DNA of 64,000 nucleotides. Source: Selenomonas sp. AB3002 (GTDB lineage Bacteria > Bacillota > Negativicutes > Selenomonadales > Selenomonadaceae). Location: assembly GCF_000702545.1 (NCBI RefSeq), contig NZ_JNIO01000002.1, forward strand, positions 894,530 through 958,529, in the 5' to 3' direction. Every line of letters starts with the position of its first letter. Position 1 is the first letter of the stretch. The translations under genes and the position numbers were made by a program. Under the pieces are notes generated by a model, which did no database searches, was not told the DNA's origin, and saw only the letters and a program-made list of their open reading frames with translations. This document shows, piece by piece, positions 18,057 to 26,137 of the stretch.

Positions 18057-19736
18057 TCACTTTTTCGTCTCAACATGGCACGTTTTCCCGCAAAAAGCTA
18101 TGCCGTACTGCCAGACATCCTGTACCCCGCGCCGCTCAAATTCTGCAGTGTACTCATTTTCCTCTATCTGTGCCAAAGCTTCAATTGCCCGTTCCTGCAA
18201 ATCCTCTTCCTTTTCCGCCACCTTGAATTCCAGCAAGGCACCAGCGGTCTGGTTCTTGCCTGGGAAAATGGCAACATCAAATCTGCCATAGCCGCTTTCT
18301 CTATTGGACACAACTTCGAAACGTGGCATCAAGGCAGCTAACAGCCCCAACACCAGACCGTGATAAAAACTCTCTTTTGCAGCTGTATCGTAGAAACTTG
18401 CCATAAGTCTCAGGAAATTCCCCAGCTGTTCCTCAAATTCCGAAACATCGCCACCCAGCAACGCTTGCAGCAATTTCTTCAAAAGCTTTGTATCCGAAGC
18501 CTGGCCTGACATATGGCGCATGACTTCCTTCTTGAATAAACTGCGTATTTCCCGATTGGGAATCCTCACGGTGCATTCATCATCATCTGCATATGGATCA
18601 GGAAAATCGACCATGGTGAGATAACCGGTATTCAGAAGCAACGAATACAAAGCATCGCTGTTTGCATAAATATCCTTGTAAATGACACCTTCCATCAACT
18701 CTGCCGATACGGCTTGTCCATGCAAAAGCGTAGCCAGTTCTCCTGTCTGCGCAGGAGTAGCCTCTTCCAACATATGCTGCAAGATGGCATTTCCCGAAGT
18801 ATTGACCCAATAGGCAGCAGGACGGCAATCATGCTTGAAATAGCTTATGACCGACCAAGGATTGTATATTTCTTGCCCGTCAAAATTGTATCCATCATAC
18901 CATTCCTTGATTTCAGGCAGTTTCTCCTCCACCTGGAAGTCAGCTGCCATCTTCTGTATTTCTGCAAAGGTAAAGCCCATAGAATCCAAATACCCTCCAG
19001 AAGCCACACTTGCCACTTCCAGATTGTTCAGCGAACTGAAGATGCTCTCCTTGGCAATCCTGAGCACTCCTGTCAGCACGGCAAAGTCCAGGTTGGGATT
19101 TGACTTCAACACAGAGCTCAGGTAGTTCCGCACAAAATCAATGGCTTCACCATAATAGCCATAATCCCAGGCCGATTGGATGGGGGCATCATACTCATCT
19201 ATCAGCACCAGCACGTTTTTCTTATGGAAGCGCTTCAGATATTCCACCAAATTGCTAAGAGAATACTGCAAATCCCTTAGATTCGCTTCCATAGCCAGAA
19301 TAGATTGGAATACCTTCTTTTCCTCTGGGAAAAGTGCGTCCCCCTCCAACAAGTAACGGAATTTCTTGTAAGTGTTCTTTGTCAGTTCTTCAAAACCAGC
19401 CAACAGTCTGTCAAAGTCCAATGCCTTGATATCCTTGAGACTCAAGAACACAACCGGCCGCGACCCCTGCTCTTCCATATACCGCTCACCAGCTTTTTCT
19501 ATCCTGGTGCCTTCAAACAGTACACGATTGTCCTCTGCCGCCTCATTGGAAAAGAAATAATAAAGCATGCTCATGGCCAGGGTCTTGCCAAACCGCCGGG
19601 GCCGGGTGATCAGGGTGGCTTTGGCATGACCGTCTATCAAGGTCTTGATGAACTCCGTCTTGTCCACATAGTAATACTCTTCCCGCACCTGCCGAAAGTC
19701 ATCCACCCCCACGGGCATTATATAATGCTGCTTCAT
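18057..19736 (-). CDS. AAA-ATPase-like / PD-(D/E)XK nuclease family protein, copy 1
   Basis: A 559-residue intact protein. The N-terminal AAA-ATPase-like region has YYVDKTEFIKTLIDG, the nucleotide-binding loop TRPRRFGKTLAMSML and a Walker B-like VLVLIDEYDAPI. The C-terminal part resembles a PD-(D/E)XK nuclease, with GRFDVAIFPG and ALLEFKVAEKEEDLQERA. These proteins are common in multiple copies in Negativicutes, Bacteroidetes and clostridia; their function is not established. ATG 19736 follows a GGGGGGAGG site. Two broken relatives lie at 47147-48635 and 61596-63166, and all three have the same type of promoter. Confidence 0.88.
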   Translation of the reverse strand: MKQHYIMPVGVDDFRQVREEYYYVDKTEFIKTLIDGHAKATLITRPRRFGKTLAMSMLYYFFSNEAAEDNRVLFEGTRIEKAGERYMEEQGSRPVVFLSLKDIKALDFDRLLAGFEELTKNTYKKFRYLLEGDALFPEEKKVFQSILAMEANLRDLQYSLSNLVEYLKRFHKKNVLVLIDEYDAPIQSAWDYGYYGEAIDFVRNYLSSVLKSNPNLDFAVLTGVLRIAKESIFSSLNNLEVASVASGGYLDSMGFTFAEIQKMAADFQVEEKLPEIKEWYDGYNFDGQEIYNPWSVISYFKHDCRPAAYWVNTSGNAILQHMLEEATPAQTGELATLLHGQAVSAELMEGVIYKDIYANSDALYSLLLNTGYLTMVDFPDPYADDDECTVRIPNREIRSLFKKEVMRHMSGQASDTKLLKKLLQALLGGDVSEFEEQLGNFLRLMASFYDTAAKESFYHGLVLGLLAALMPRFEVVSNRESGYGRFDVAIFPGKNQTAGALLEFKVAEKEEDLQERAIEALAQIEENEYTAEFERRGVQDVWQYGIAFCGKTCHVETKK

Positions 19737-19776
19737 AGCCTCCCCCCCTTTCATGGAAAATTTCTTCTTTGCTTCA

Positions 19777-19804
19777 ATTCTAGCAAAAGTCTTTCAGATG
19801 TCAA
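19777..19804 (-). promoter_or_regulatory. Promoter of AAA-ATPase/PD-(D/E)XK copy 1
   Basis: TTGACA and TAGAAT are separated by 16 bases, with TGAAGCAAAGA directly downstream. The same arrangement precedes the two other copies. Confidence 0.75.
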
Positions 19805-19822
19805 CAACCACAGTAGCAAAGA

Positions 19823-19850
19823 AGGCAGGAACCCCAAAGCGCTCCTGCCC
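19823..19850 (-). terminator. Probable terminator after the Cache receptor gene
   Basis: Stem GGCAGGA with TCCTGCC followed on the minus strand by TTCTTT. It lies about 65 bases past the stop codon of the receptor gene. Confidence 0.5.
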
Positions 19851-19915
19851 TGTTTCATGGTATATTTTTCTGAGCAAGACCTTACGCATGCTCGCTGGGG
19901 GCCTTGCTATGTCTG

Positions 19916-20887
19916 CTAAGTGCGTATGATACGGCCTATCAAGACCTTGATGATCAGGATAAATAAGCCCAGGAGCAACGCGAAGATCGTGATGATCTTT
20001 TGGCTCCATCTCTGCCAGTCTGCATTTATCTCCTCCACAGGCACAGTTAGATTCAGGCGCATGCCATTGCTCAGGGGAAGCCAGACGGCCTGCTTTTCAA
20101 CACCTTCGAAAACATAGTGGATGAACTTGTTCTTGCTCAGAAGTCCTTCCGGCACCTGGGGCTGCTCCTCCATGGTCATGACATCCATGCGGGGATGATA
20201 GATGATATTCCCCTCTTTATCATTGATAAAGGCATAGCCGTTGTCATACAGCGTGATGTTATCTACAATCTTTGCCACCACAAAGTAATCCAGCTCAATG
20301 CCCACGACCCCCACAAACCTTCCGCCATAGTAAACAGGGACATTATAAGAAAACACTCTCGCTCCCAGATTATCCGTGAAATATGGCGGCAGCCATACAG
20401 CCTTGCCGCTGGCCTTGGGCACAGTGAACCAGACCAGCTTGGAGGTATCCCTGGTATCGTAAAGGGATATATCCGTCACCTCATGCCTGACGATGCCTTC
20501 ATCATTGGCCACATACCAAAAGCCCTTGACATTCTGGGACACCGCTGGGTCTATGCGGTAGTAATAAGTCAGGACCCCGTTGGTTTTATGGACCAGCTTG
20601 TTGAAGATATCACCGGTCCGTTCCAGGTGCGCCTGCAGCTTTTCATCCTCCAGGCCATTCAGGTCGGATCCCACGTAGGCAGAAACCATCTCCACCGACT
20701 GCTCGACGCTCTGGAAATAAGCATCCAGATTTTTCTGTCCAGTCTCGCACATCAGCAAAAGCATTTGGTCAGCATAGCGATTGCCGATATTCCTCAGGGC
20801 TGTCACGCCTAAAAAAGCGACGATGCTCATCGCTGCCACAATAACGCACACCGTGGCAGCTGTTATTTTGGTCTTTAGCGAATCCAT
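19916..20887 (-). CDS. Cache-domain membrane receptor lacking an output domain
   Basis: A 323-residue protein: membrane helix 1 (about 10-30), a double-Cache extracellular domain (about 35-285) with GKAVWLPPYFTDNLGARVFS and GRFVGVVGIELDYFVVAKIV, and membrane helix 2 (about 295-315). It stops nine residues later, at RIIRT. Full-length relatives continue with HAMP and kinase, GGDEF or methyl-accepting domains. No such domain follows in any frame, so this is either a truncated receptor or a stand-alone ligand-binding partner. ATG 20887 follows GGGGGTGAT. Confidence 0.8.
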   Translation of the reverse strand: MDSLKTKITAATVCVIVAAMSIVAFLGVTALRNIGNRYADQMLLLMCETGQKNLDAYFQSVEQSVEMVSAYVGSDLNGLEDEKLQAHLERTGDIFNKLVHKTNGVLTYYYRIDPAVSQNVKGFWYVANDEGIVRHEVTDISLYDTRDTSKLVWFTVPKASGKAVWLPPYFTDNLGARVFSYNVPVYYGGRFVGVVGIELDYFVVAKIVDNITLYDNGYAFINDKEGNIIYHPRMDVMTMEEQPQVPEGLLSKNKFIHYVFEGVEKQAVWLPLSNGMRLNLTVPVEEINADWQRWSQKIITIFALLLGLFILIIKVLIGRIIRT

Positions 20888-21080
20888 ATCATCACCCCCA
20901 GGGTGATACTTCGCTGCTACGGGCGCAAATCCTCCTGCCAAAAACAAAATTCCCCAGCTCTGACAGCGCTTGTCTCAAGTCTAATATAGGCATATCATTT
21001 CTTTTATGATAAAATCAATGTGGTGGGAAGGCTTCTCACCTTTAAGCAAAGTAGACAAGCTTTCGCAAAAGGAGGACCTG

Positions 21081-21845
21081 ATGAAGATAGCGGCAAGCGA
21101 TTTTGATGGCACCCTGTACCATGAGGGAAAAGGCATCAGCCAGGATACCCTGGCCGCCATAAAAAAATGGCAGCAGGCTGGAAATAAATTTGGTCTGGTC
21201 ACAGGCCGCAACATGCACCTGGTGCGGATTGGCCTCAAGGGTTTTGATATCAAGCTGGATTTCTGCGTAGGCCTCAACGGAGCCGTGATATTCGACGGCG
21301 AGGAACAGGAAGTCTTCAGTAGCGAAATGCCCAAAGAAGCCGTCAAGGCCCTCTGGCAGCATGAGATTGCCCGGGAAAGCCCCTATGTCATGACCCTGCG
21401 GGGCAAGGAGACCTTCGCCAAATGGCGCGACAAAAGCTGCTGGGATCCTCCCCTCCACGACAACATTCCCGAAATCCCCCAGGAGGAGGCCCAGAATCTG
21501 CCCCATGTATTGCAAATGTGCTTTTCCGCCCCCACGGCAGAAAAAGCAGCGGAACTGGCCGCAGACGTCAGCCGGCACTTTGCCAGCCAGCTCTCAGCTG
21601 AAGCCAACCTCCACTATGTGGACGTCTGCGCCGCCGGCAACACCAAGGCCACCGGCCTCGCCCGACTGCAGGAAATCATGGACTGGCAGAAGTTCCCCCT
21701 CTGCGTCATCGGCGACGACCTGAATGACCTTTCCATGATTGAGCGATTCCAGGGCTTTGCCATGGCCGGCGGCAATCCCCTGGTCAAAGAAAAAGCCAGC
21801 GGCATCTTTGACTCAGTGGGAAAAATGCTGGAAGCTAACCTTTGA
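21081..21845 (+). CDS. HAD superfamily (Cof type) hydrolase
   Basis: A 254-residue Cof-type phosphatase. Motif I is DFDGTLY near the N terminus, a GLVTGR motif II follows, and GDDLNDLSMIERF supplies motif IV. The cap region lies between these motifs. Cof-type enzymes dephosphorylate sugar phosphates or cofactors, and the exact substrate is not predictable. ATG 21081 follows AAAAGGAGG and is preferred to the upstream in-frame start. Confidence 0.9.
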   Translation: MKIAASDFDGTLYHEGKGISQDTLAAIKKWQQAGNKFGLVTGRNMHLVRIGLKGFDIKLDFCVGLNGAVIFDGEEQEVFSSEMPKEAVKALWQHEIARESPYVMTLRGKETFAKWRDKSCWDPPLHDNIPEIPQEEAQNLPHVLQMCFSAPTAEKAAELAADVSRHFASQLSAEANLHYVDVCAAGNTKATGLARLQEIMDWQKFPLCVIGDDLNDLSMIERFQGFAMAGGNPLVKEKASGIFDSVGKMLEANL

Positions 21846-21869
21846 ATCATCCCCAGCCACCAACAAAGA

Positions 21870-21901
21870 GACTTGCCCACACTTCGGCAAGTCCTTCTTC
21901 C
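21870..21901 (+). terminator. Intrinsic terminator after the HAD gene
   Basis: Stem GACTTGCC with GGCAAGTC followed by CCTTCTTC. Confidence 0.7.
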
Positions 21902-21923
21902 CCCCGCCCTGCCCATGATAATC

Positions 21924-21977
21924 CAAGGCCGGCAAAAAAATCCCTGGCGTAAGCTTCAAGGATTTTTGCCGGCCTTG
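21924..21977. repeat. Long hairpin before the hybrid kinase gene
   Basis: Arms of about 18 bases (from CAAGGCCGGC and A-run to the matching T-run and GCCGGCCTTG) around a 16-base loop. It lies about 70 bases before the hybrid kinase start and has no T run on the plus strand. It may be a second terminator or a leader structure. Confidence 0.55.
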
Positions 21978-22045
21978 TCGAATTTATACCAAGAGTATAT
22001 GCAATTATGTCACGCCCCAGATGGCAGAAGGAGCAAGGTGGCATT

Positions 22046-24802
22046 ATGAACGGAAAGAAAGCGAAGGCCAGGGAATTCTTTGACAAATTCTTCCTCCGGG
22101 CCTTGATGGAGTTTGTGGCCCTGGCAGCTGTTATCAGCCTGCTTGGTACTTATGTCTACGACAAGATGGACATCCTGCTCATTGACTCCCTGAAGGAAGC
22201 CGTGGCCCAGCAGAGTCAGAGCACCGCTTATGTGCTGGGGGAGCGCTTCCAGCACAAGCTGGACGAGCTTGAGTCCCGGGCAGAACTGGTGCAGCAGGGA
22301 GAGATTTCCCCAGAGGCCGCGGTAGCCATCGCCACCATCGGCACCAAGGACGGCAGGAATCGGGGGATCCTGCGGCAGGACAATACAGCCTTGGCAGGCA
22401 CGCCCCTGCCCTCCTCAGCCTTTGCCGCCATTGGCCGGGTCTGGCTGGAGCAACAGGTCATCGAATACCGCCAGGGCATCGGCCTCATCTTCGCCATCCC
22501 CTTTGACCTGGCGGGGGAGATGTGCATCTTCTATGAAGTCTTTGACGATGAAGCCGTCCAGTCTTTTTACAAGATGATGAGCTACAACGGCAAAGGCACC
22601 CTGGTACTGGGCTCGGACTTCAATGACTGGGTCCTGCTGTCTGGGGGACTGTACCCCGAAGTGACAGAGGGGAAAATGCCGAATTTCAACGAGGCCTGGC
22701 AGAAAATCCAGCGCTCGGAAATCCTGCCCCAAAGCACCAATTCCAGCTACGCCGAGGACGAAGAATACGCCTTCTTCTTCCACAGTACCTATATCTCCCC
22801 AAAGGACCATCTGCTGCTGGCAGGCTATGCGGAGTGGGATGATGTGGTGGTGGGCATAGACTACATCTACACCCTCATGAAGATGGTGTTCTATGTAGTG
22901 CTCATCCTGCTGTTCGTGCTGGTGGGGTACCATATGCGCACCCAGCAGCTGAAGCATTCCGAGCACCAGAGCGCCCTGGCCGAATCCGCCAACCGGGCCA
23001 AAAGCGATTTCCTTTCCCGCATGTCCCATGAGATCCGCACCCCCATCAACGCCGTCATGGGCATGGACGAGATGATCCTTCGGGAGGCCAAGGACCCTGC
23101 CATCCTGGAATACGCCCAGAATCTCCAGAGCGCAGCCAGGACTCTGCTGGAGCTCATCAATGACATCCTGGATTTCTCCAAGATCGAAGCGGGCAAAATG
23201 GAAATCATCCCCGCAGAATACCAGCTGGGCTCCCTGCTCAACGATTTGGTGAACATGATCCAGAAGCGGGCAGAAAACAAGGGACTCACCTTCCAGGTGG
23301 AGGCAGACCCAAAGCTCCCCACCACCCTGTTCGGCGATGAAGTGCGCATCAAGCAGGTGGTGACCAACCTCCTTACCAATGCTGTCAAATACACGGAAAA
23401 AGGTGGTGCGCGGCTGAAAGTTGGTTTCCACCCCATAGACGGCAAGCTGATTTCCCTGGAGGTAAGCGTCAGCGATACAGGCATCGGCATCAAACAGGAG
23501 GACATGGAAAAGCTGTTCTGCTCCTTTGAACGCATCGAGGAAAAGCGCAACCGCAACATCGAAGGCACAGGGCTGGGCATGAACATCGCCCATCAACTGC
23601 TGGCCATGATGGGCGGCGAGCTGAAAGTGGAAAGCGTCTACGGCCAGGGCTCCACCTTCAGCTTCCAGATTGTCCAAAAGGTGATTAACCCAGCCCCCCT
23701 GGGAGATTTTGAAGAAGCCTATCATCAGTCCCTCTCCTGCCACAAGGATTATCAAGTTTCCTTCCGGGCACCTGAGGCAAAAATCCTGGTAGTGGACGAC
23801 ACTGTGATGAACCTCACCGTGGTCAAAGGCCTCTTGAAGCAGACCAAGATTCAGATTGACACAGCCCAAAGCGGTCAGGAATGCCTGGGACTGGTGCAGA
23901 AGGAAAAGTACGACATCATCTTCCTGGACCACATGATGCCCGGCATGGACGGCATTGAGACCCTGTACGCCATGAAGTGCCTGGAAGTGAACCTGAACCA
24001 GGCCACCCCTGTCATATCCCTGACAGCCAACGCCATCCGGGGAGCCAGGGACCAATACCTGGCAGCAGGATTCCAGGACTATCTCACCAAGCCCATCAAC
24101 TGTACCAAGCTGGAAGAGATGATCCTCAAATACCTCCCCCCGGGCAAGGCAGCAGAAATCACACCGGAAGAGGGCGCTCAGGAAGCAGTGGCAGAGGAAG
24201 CTTTGCCCTTGCCTTCATGGCTCACGGAAACCCAGGGACTGGACACCGCCGCCGGCATAGGGCACTGCGGCAGCAATGCAGCCTATCTGGATGTGCTGAC
24301 AGTCTTTGCAGGCTCCATACAGAGAACAGCCAAAGAAATCGAAGAATATTTCCAGCAGGAGGAATGGAAGAGCTACACCACCAAGGTCCACGCCCTGAAA
24401 TCCACTGCCAAGATCATCGGCGCCGCCGAGCTGTCCGAAAGGGCCAGGCGCCTGGAGGATGCAGGGAATGCCGGCTATATAGACGAAATCCGCCAGGACC
24501 ACCGCCCCCTGATGGAGCTCTACCTCACCTATGCGGAGAAACTTGCCCCCCTGATGCCCAAAGAAGAAGACACCAGCGAAAAGCCCCCCATCGACCCTGG
24601 GGAACTTGCCGAAGCCTTCGAAGCCATGAGCGAGATAGCCGCCACCTTCGACTACGACTCCCTGCAGTTCATCTTCGAGTCACTGGACGGCTACCACCTG
24701 CCAGAAAAAGAGGCAGGTCTGTATAAGGAAATCAAGGCAGCAGCAGCCGTGCCGGACTGGGATAAGGTAAAAGAACTGCTGGAGCAGGCCAAAGAAGCGT
24801 AA
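22046..24802 (+). CDS. Hybrid sensor histidine kinase (HisKA-HATPase-REC-HPt)
   Basis: About 918 residues. Two membrane helices (about 16-42 and 273-293) enclose a roughly 230-residue outer sensor region. The inner part has a HisKA domain with SHEIRTP (His about 328), a HATPase domain (NLLTNAVKYTEKG; GTGLGMNIA), a receiver domain with VVDD and phospho-acceptor Asp about 628 in FLDHMMPG, and a C-terminal HPt domain with HALKSTAK (His about 782). This makes an internal four-step phosphorelay; the final response regulator is not adjacent. ATG 22046 is preceded by AAGGTGG; an upstream in-frame ATG at 22007 is possible. Confidence 0.93.
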   Translation: MNGKKAKAREFFDKFFLRALMEFVALAAVISLLGTYVYDKMDILLIDSLKEAVAQQSQSTAYVLGERFQHKLDELESRAELVQQGEISPEAAVAIATIGTKDGRNRGILRQDNTALAGTPLPSSAFAAIGRVWLEQQVIEYRQGIGLIFAIPFDLAGEMCIFYEVFDDEAVQSFYKMMSYNGKGTLVLGSDFNDWVLLSGGLYPEVTEGKMPNFNEAWQKIQRSEILPQSTNSSYAEDEEYAFFFHSTYISPKDHLLLAGYAEWDDVVVGIDYIYTLMKMVFYVVLILLFVLVGYHMRTQQLKHSEHQSALAESANRAKSDFLSRMSHEIRTPINAVMGMDEMILREAKDPAILEYAQNLQSAARTLLELINDILDFSKIEAGKMEIIPAEYQLGSLLNDLVNMIQKRAENKGLTFQVEADPKLPTTLFGDEVRIKQVVTNLLTNAVKYTEKGGARLKVGFHPIDGKLISLEVSVSDTGIGIKQEDMEKLFCSFERIEEKRNRNIEGTGLGMNIAHQLLAMMGGELKVESVYGQGSTFSFQIVQKVINPAPLGDFEEAYHQSLSCHKDYQVSFRAPEAKILVVDDTVMNLTVVKGLLKQTKIQIDTAQSGQECLGLVQKEKYDIIFLDHMMPGMDGIETLYAMKCLEVNLNQATPVISLTANAIRGARDQYLAAGFQDYLTKPINCTKLEEMILKYLPPGKAAEITPEEGAQEAVAEEALPLPSWLTETQGLDTAAGIGHCGSNAAYLDVLTVFAGSIQRTAKEIEEYFQQEEWKSYTTKVHALKSTAKIIGAAELSERARRLEDAGNAGYIDEIRQDHRPLMELYLTYAEKLAPLMPKEEDTSEKPPIDPGELAEAFEAMSEIAATFDYDSLQFIFESLDGYHLPEKEAGLYKEIKAAAAVPDWDKVKELLEQAKEA

Positions 24803-24811
24803 CCCTGCAAG

Positions 24812-24857
24812 AAAAAGCGGGCCCTTCCGAAGAAACTTTCGGAAAGGCCCGCTTTTG
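24812..24857. terminator. Bidirectional intrinsic terminator
   Basis: Stem AAAAGCGGGCC with GGCCCGCTTTT and an inner TTCCGAA/TTTCGGAA pairing. It lies between the hybrid kinase gene and the convergent small secreted protein gene. Confidence 0.88.
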
Positions 24858-24879
24858 ACAGGTTGACTATAGCCAGGGA

Positions 24880-25110
24880 TTACTGATTCTGGTCGTTGTT
24901 CCAGCAGGATCCATCATGCCTGCCGCAGCCGGGACCGCCGTGACGGCCGTAACCACGACCGCAGTACCAGCCGTCGCTGTTGTCATTGTCGGACAGATGA
25001 CGGATGTTCTGGCAGGGCTGGCCTGCTGCCACCTCGGGAGTGGCGGCGAAGGCAGGGACAGCGGTGAACATGGTGGCGATGGCTAAAAGTGATGCGATTT
25101 TCTTTTTCAT
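24880..25110 (-). CDS. Small secreted Cys/His/Gly-rich protein
   Basis: A 76-residue protein with a clear signal peptide (about 1-22, ending AFA). The mature part of about 54 residues carries four Cys and four His among many Gly, for example GWYCGRGYGRHGGPGCGRHDG. This composition suggests metal binding or disulfide bonding in the periplasm, but no family is recognised. A strong ribosome site (TTAGGAGG) precedes the start. It is divergent from a response regulator/kinase pair whose sensor loop is also His/Gly-rich, so it may be their target. Confidence 0.7.
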   Translation of the reverse strand: MKKKIASLLAIATMFTAVPAFAATPEVAAGQPCQNIRHLSDNDNSDGWYCGRGYGRHGGPGCGRHDGSCWNNDQNQ

Positions 25111-25233
25111 AGCAGTTACCTCCTAAGGTTGTTGCGTTGTTTCTCTCTTACAGTTAGTATTATGACATAGGTTTGTGACAAAAGTGTTACGTTTTTTGAA
25201 AAAGTTTGCTACACTGTATTTACGTTTCGGCTG

Positions 25234-25411
25234 TTCATTTTCTCTGACGCAGAGAAAACGAACCAAAAGGTAAACATGCCGGTGGCATGTTTACGCGGAC
25301 TGAAATCACATCCTATGATTTCCGCGTCCGCGGGGCCCATCCATGGGCCCTGGGGTTCGGGAGTTCGGCCTCGTTGCCTGATGGCAACATCGGGGTGACG
25401 GAGTGAAAATT
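25234..25411 (+). promoter_or_regulatory. Array of six consecutive hairpins in the response regulator leader
   Basis: The gap 25111-25453 holds five strong perfect or near-perfect stems and one weaker one, back to back. Arms are TTTTCTCTG/CAGAGAAAA (25239-25259, inside GTTC/GAAC), GTAAACATGCC/GGCATGTTTAC (25271-25295), GCGGAC/GTCCGC around GAAATCA/TGATTTC (25296-25332), GGGCCCAT/ATGGGCCC (25334-25351), GTTGCC/GGCAAC (25374-25389), and AGTGAA/TTCACT. The arms differ in sequence, so this is not a simple repeat. If transcribed it would be a rigid multi-stem RNA upstream of the regulator. Confidence 0.6.
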
Positions 25412-25453
25412 CACTACTCCATTAGCATAAACCATTCCCAAGAGGTAATTATC

Positions 25454-26137
25454 ATGAAACTATTAATTGCAGATGACAACGCTGACATACGCGATATACT
25501 TTCAACCTTTGCAGAGGGCGCTGGCTTTGAGGTTGCCACTGCTGCCAATGGCAGGGAGGCGCTTAATCTGGCCCTGCAGGGGGATATTTCCTTATTGCTG
25601 TTAGACGTAATGATGCCGGAGCTGGATGGGTTTGAGGTTTGCAGGGAGATTCGGAAGGTTTCTGACCTGCCTATCATTATGATTACCGCCCGGGGGGAGG
25701 ACTATGACCGGATCATGGGGCTGGAGCTGGGGGCTGATGATTATGTGGTGAAGCCCTTCTCTCCTGCCGAGGTGATGGCCAGGGTGAAGGCGGTGCTCAG
25801 GCGGCTGCCCCATGATGAAGATGAGGGGGAGAAAATAGCCCTGGGCAACCTTACCCTGCTGAAGGACAAAGGGGAAGCTCTGGCAGGCGGCAGTGCCCTT
25901 GCTCTTACCCACAAGGAATACGACCTGCTCTTTCTTTTCCTGTCCAACAAAGGCCGGGTCTTTTCCCGGGACGAACTGCTTGACCGCCTTTGGGGCTATG
26001 ACTACACAGGGGATACCCGCACGGTGGATACCCATATACGGCGGCTGCGGGCAAAGCTGGAAAAAGCAGGCGCGAAGGGCCTTGTCCTCGCCACCGTCTG
26101 GGGCCGGGGCTACCGCCTGGAGGAAGCACCATGCTGA
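25454..26137 (+). CDS. OmpR-family response regulator
   Basis: A 227-residue regulator. The receiver domain (about 1-120) has the acidic pair in LLIADDNADIRD, phospho-acceptor Asp in LLLDVMMPELDGF and Lys in DDYVVKPFSP. The winged-helix DNA-binding domain (about 130-225) ends RTVDTHIRRLRAKLEK and GYRLE. ATG 25454 is nine bases after AAGAGG. The last seven bases overlap the start of the kinase gene, so the two are translationally coupled. Confidence 0.94.
   Translation: MKLLIADDNADIRDILSTFAEGAGFEVATAANGREALNLALQGDISLLLLDVMMPELDGFEVCREIRKVSDLPIIMITARGEDYDRIMGLELGADDYVVKPFSPAEVMARVKAVLRRLPHDEDEGEKIALGNLTLLKDKGEALAGGSALALTHKEYDLLFLFLSNKGRVFSRDELLDRLWGYDYTGDTRTVDTHIRRLRAKLEKAGAKGLVLATVWGRGYRLEEAPC

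Noticed and set aside
19794..20009. Continuation of the Cache receptor in another frame
   Set aside because: The frame past the stop shows no HAMP, kinase or GGDEF similarity, so a simple frameshift does not explain the truncation.
22415..24055. 546-codon minus-strand frame opposite the hybrid kinase
   Set aside because: The plus strand encodes intact kinase motifs throughout; the antisense protein has no recognisable domain.
25161..25187. Fourth copy of the ACACTT/TATAAA promoter before the small secreted protein
   Set aside because: AAGTGTTA is present, but the -10 position reads GTCATA on the minus strand and the flanks are not conserved.
25234..25411. CRISPR array
   Set aside because: The hairpin arms all differ, there are no equal-length spacers and no cas genes.
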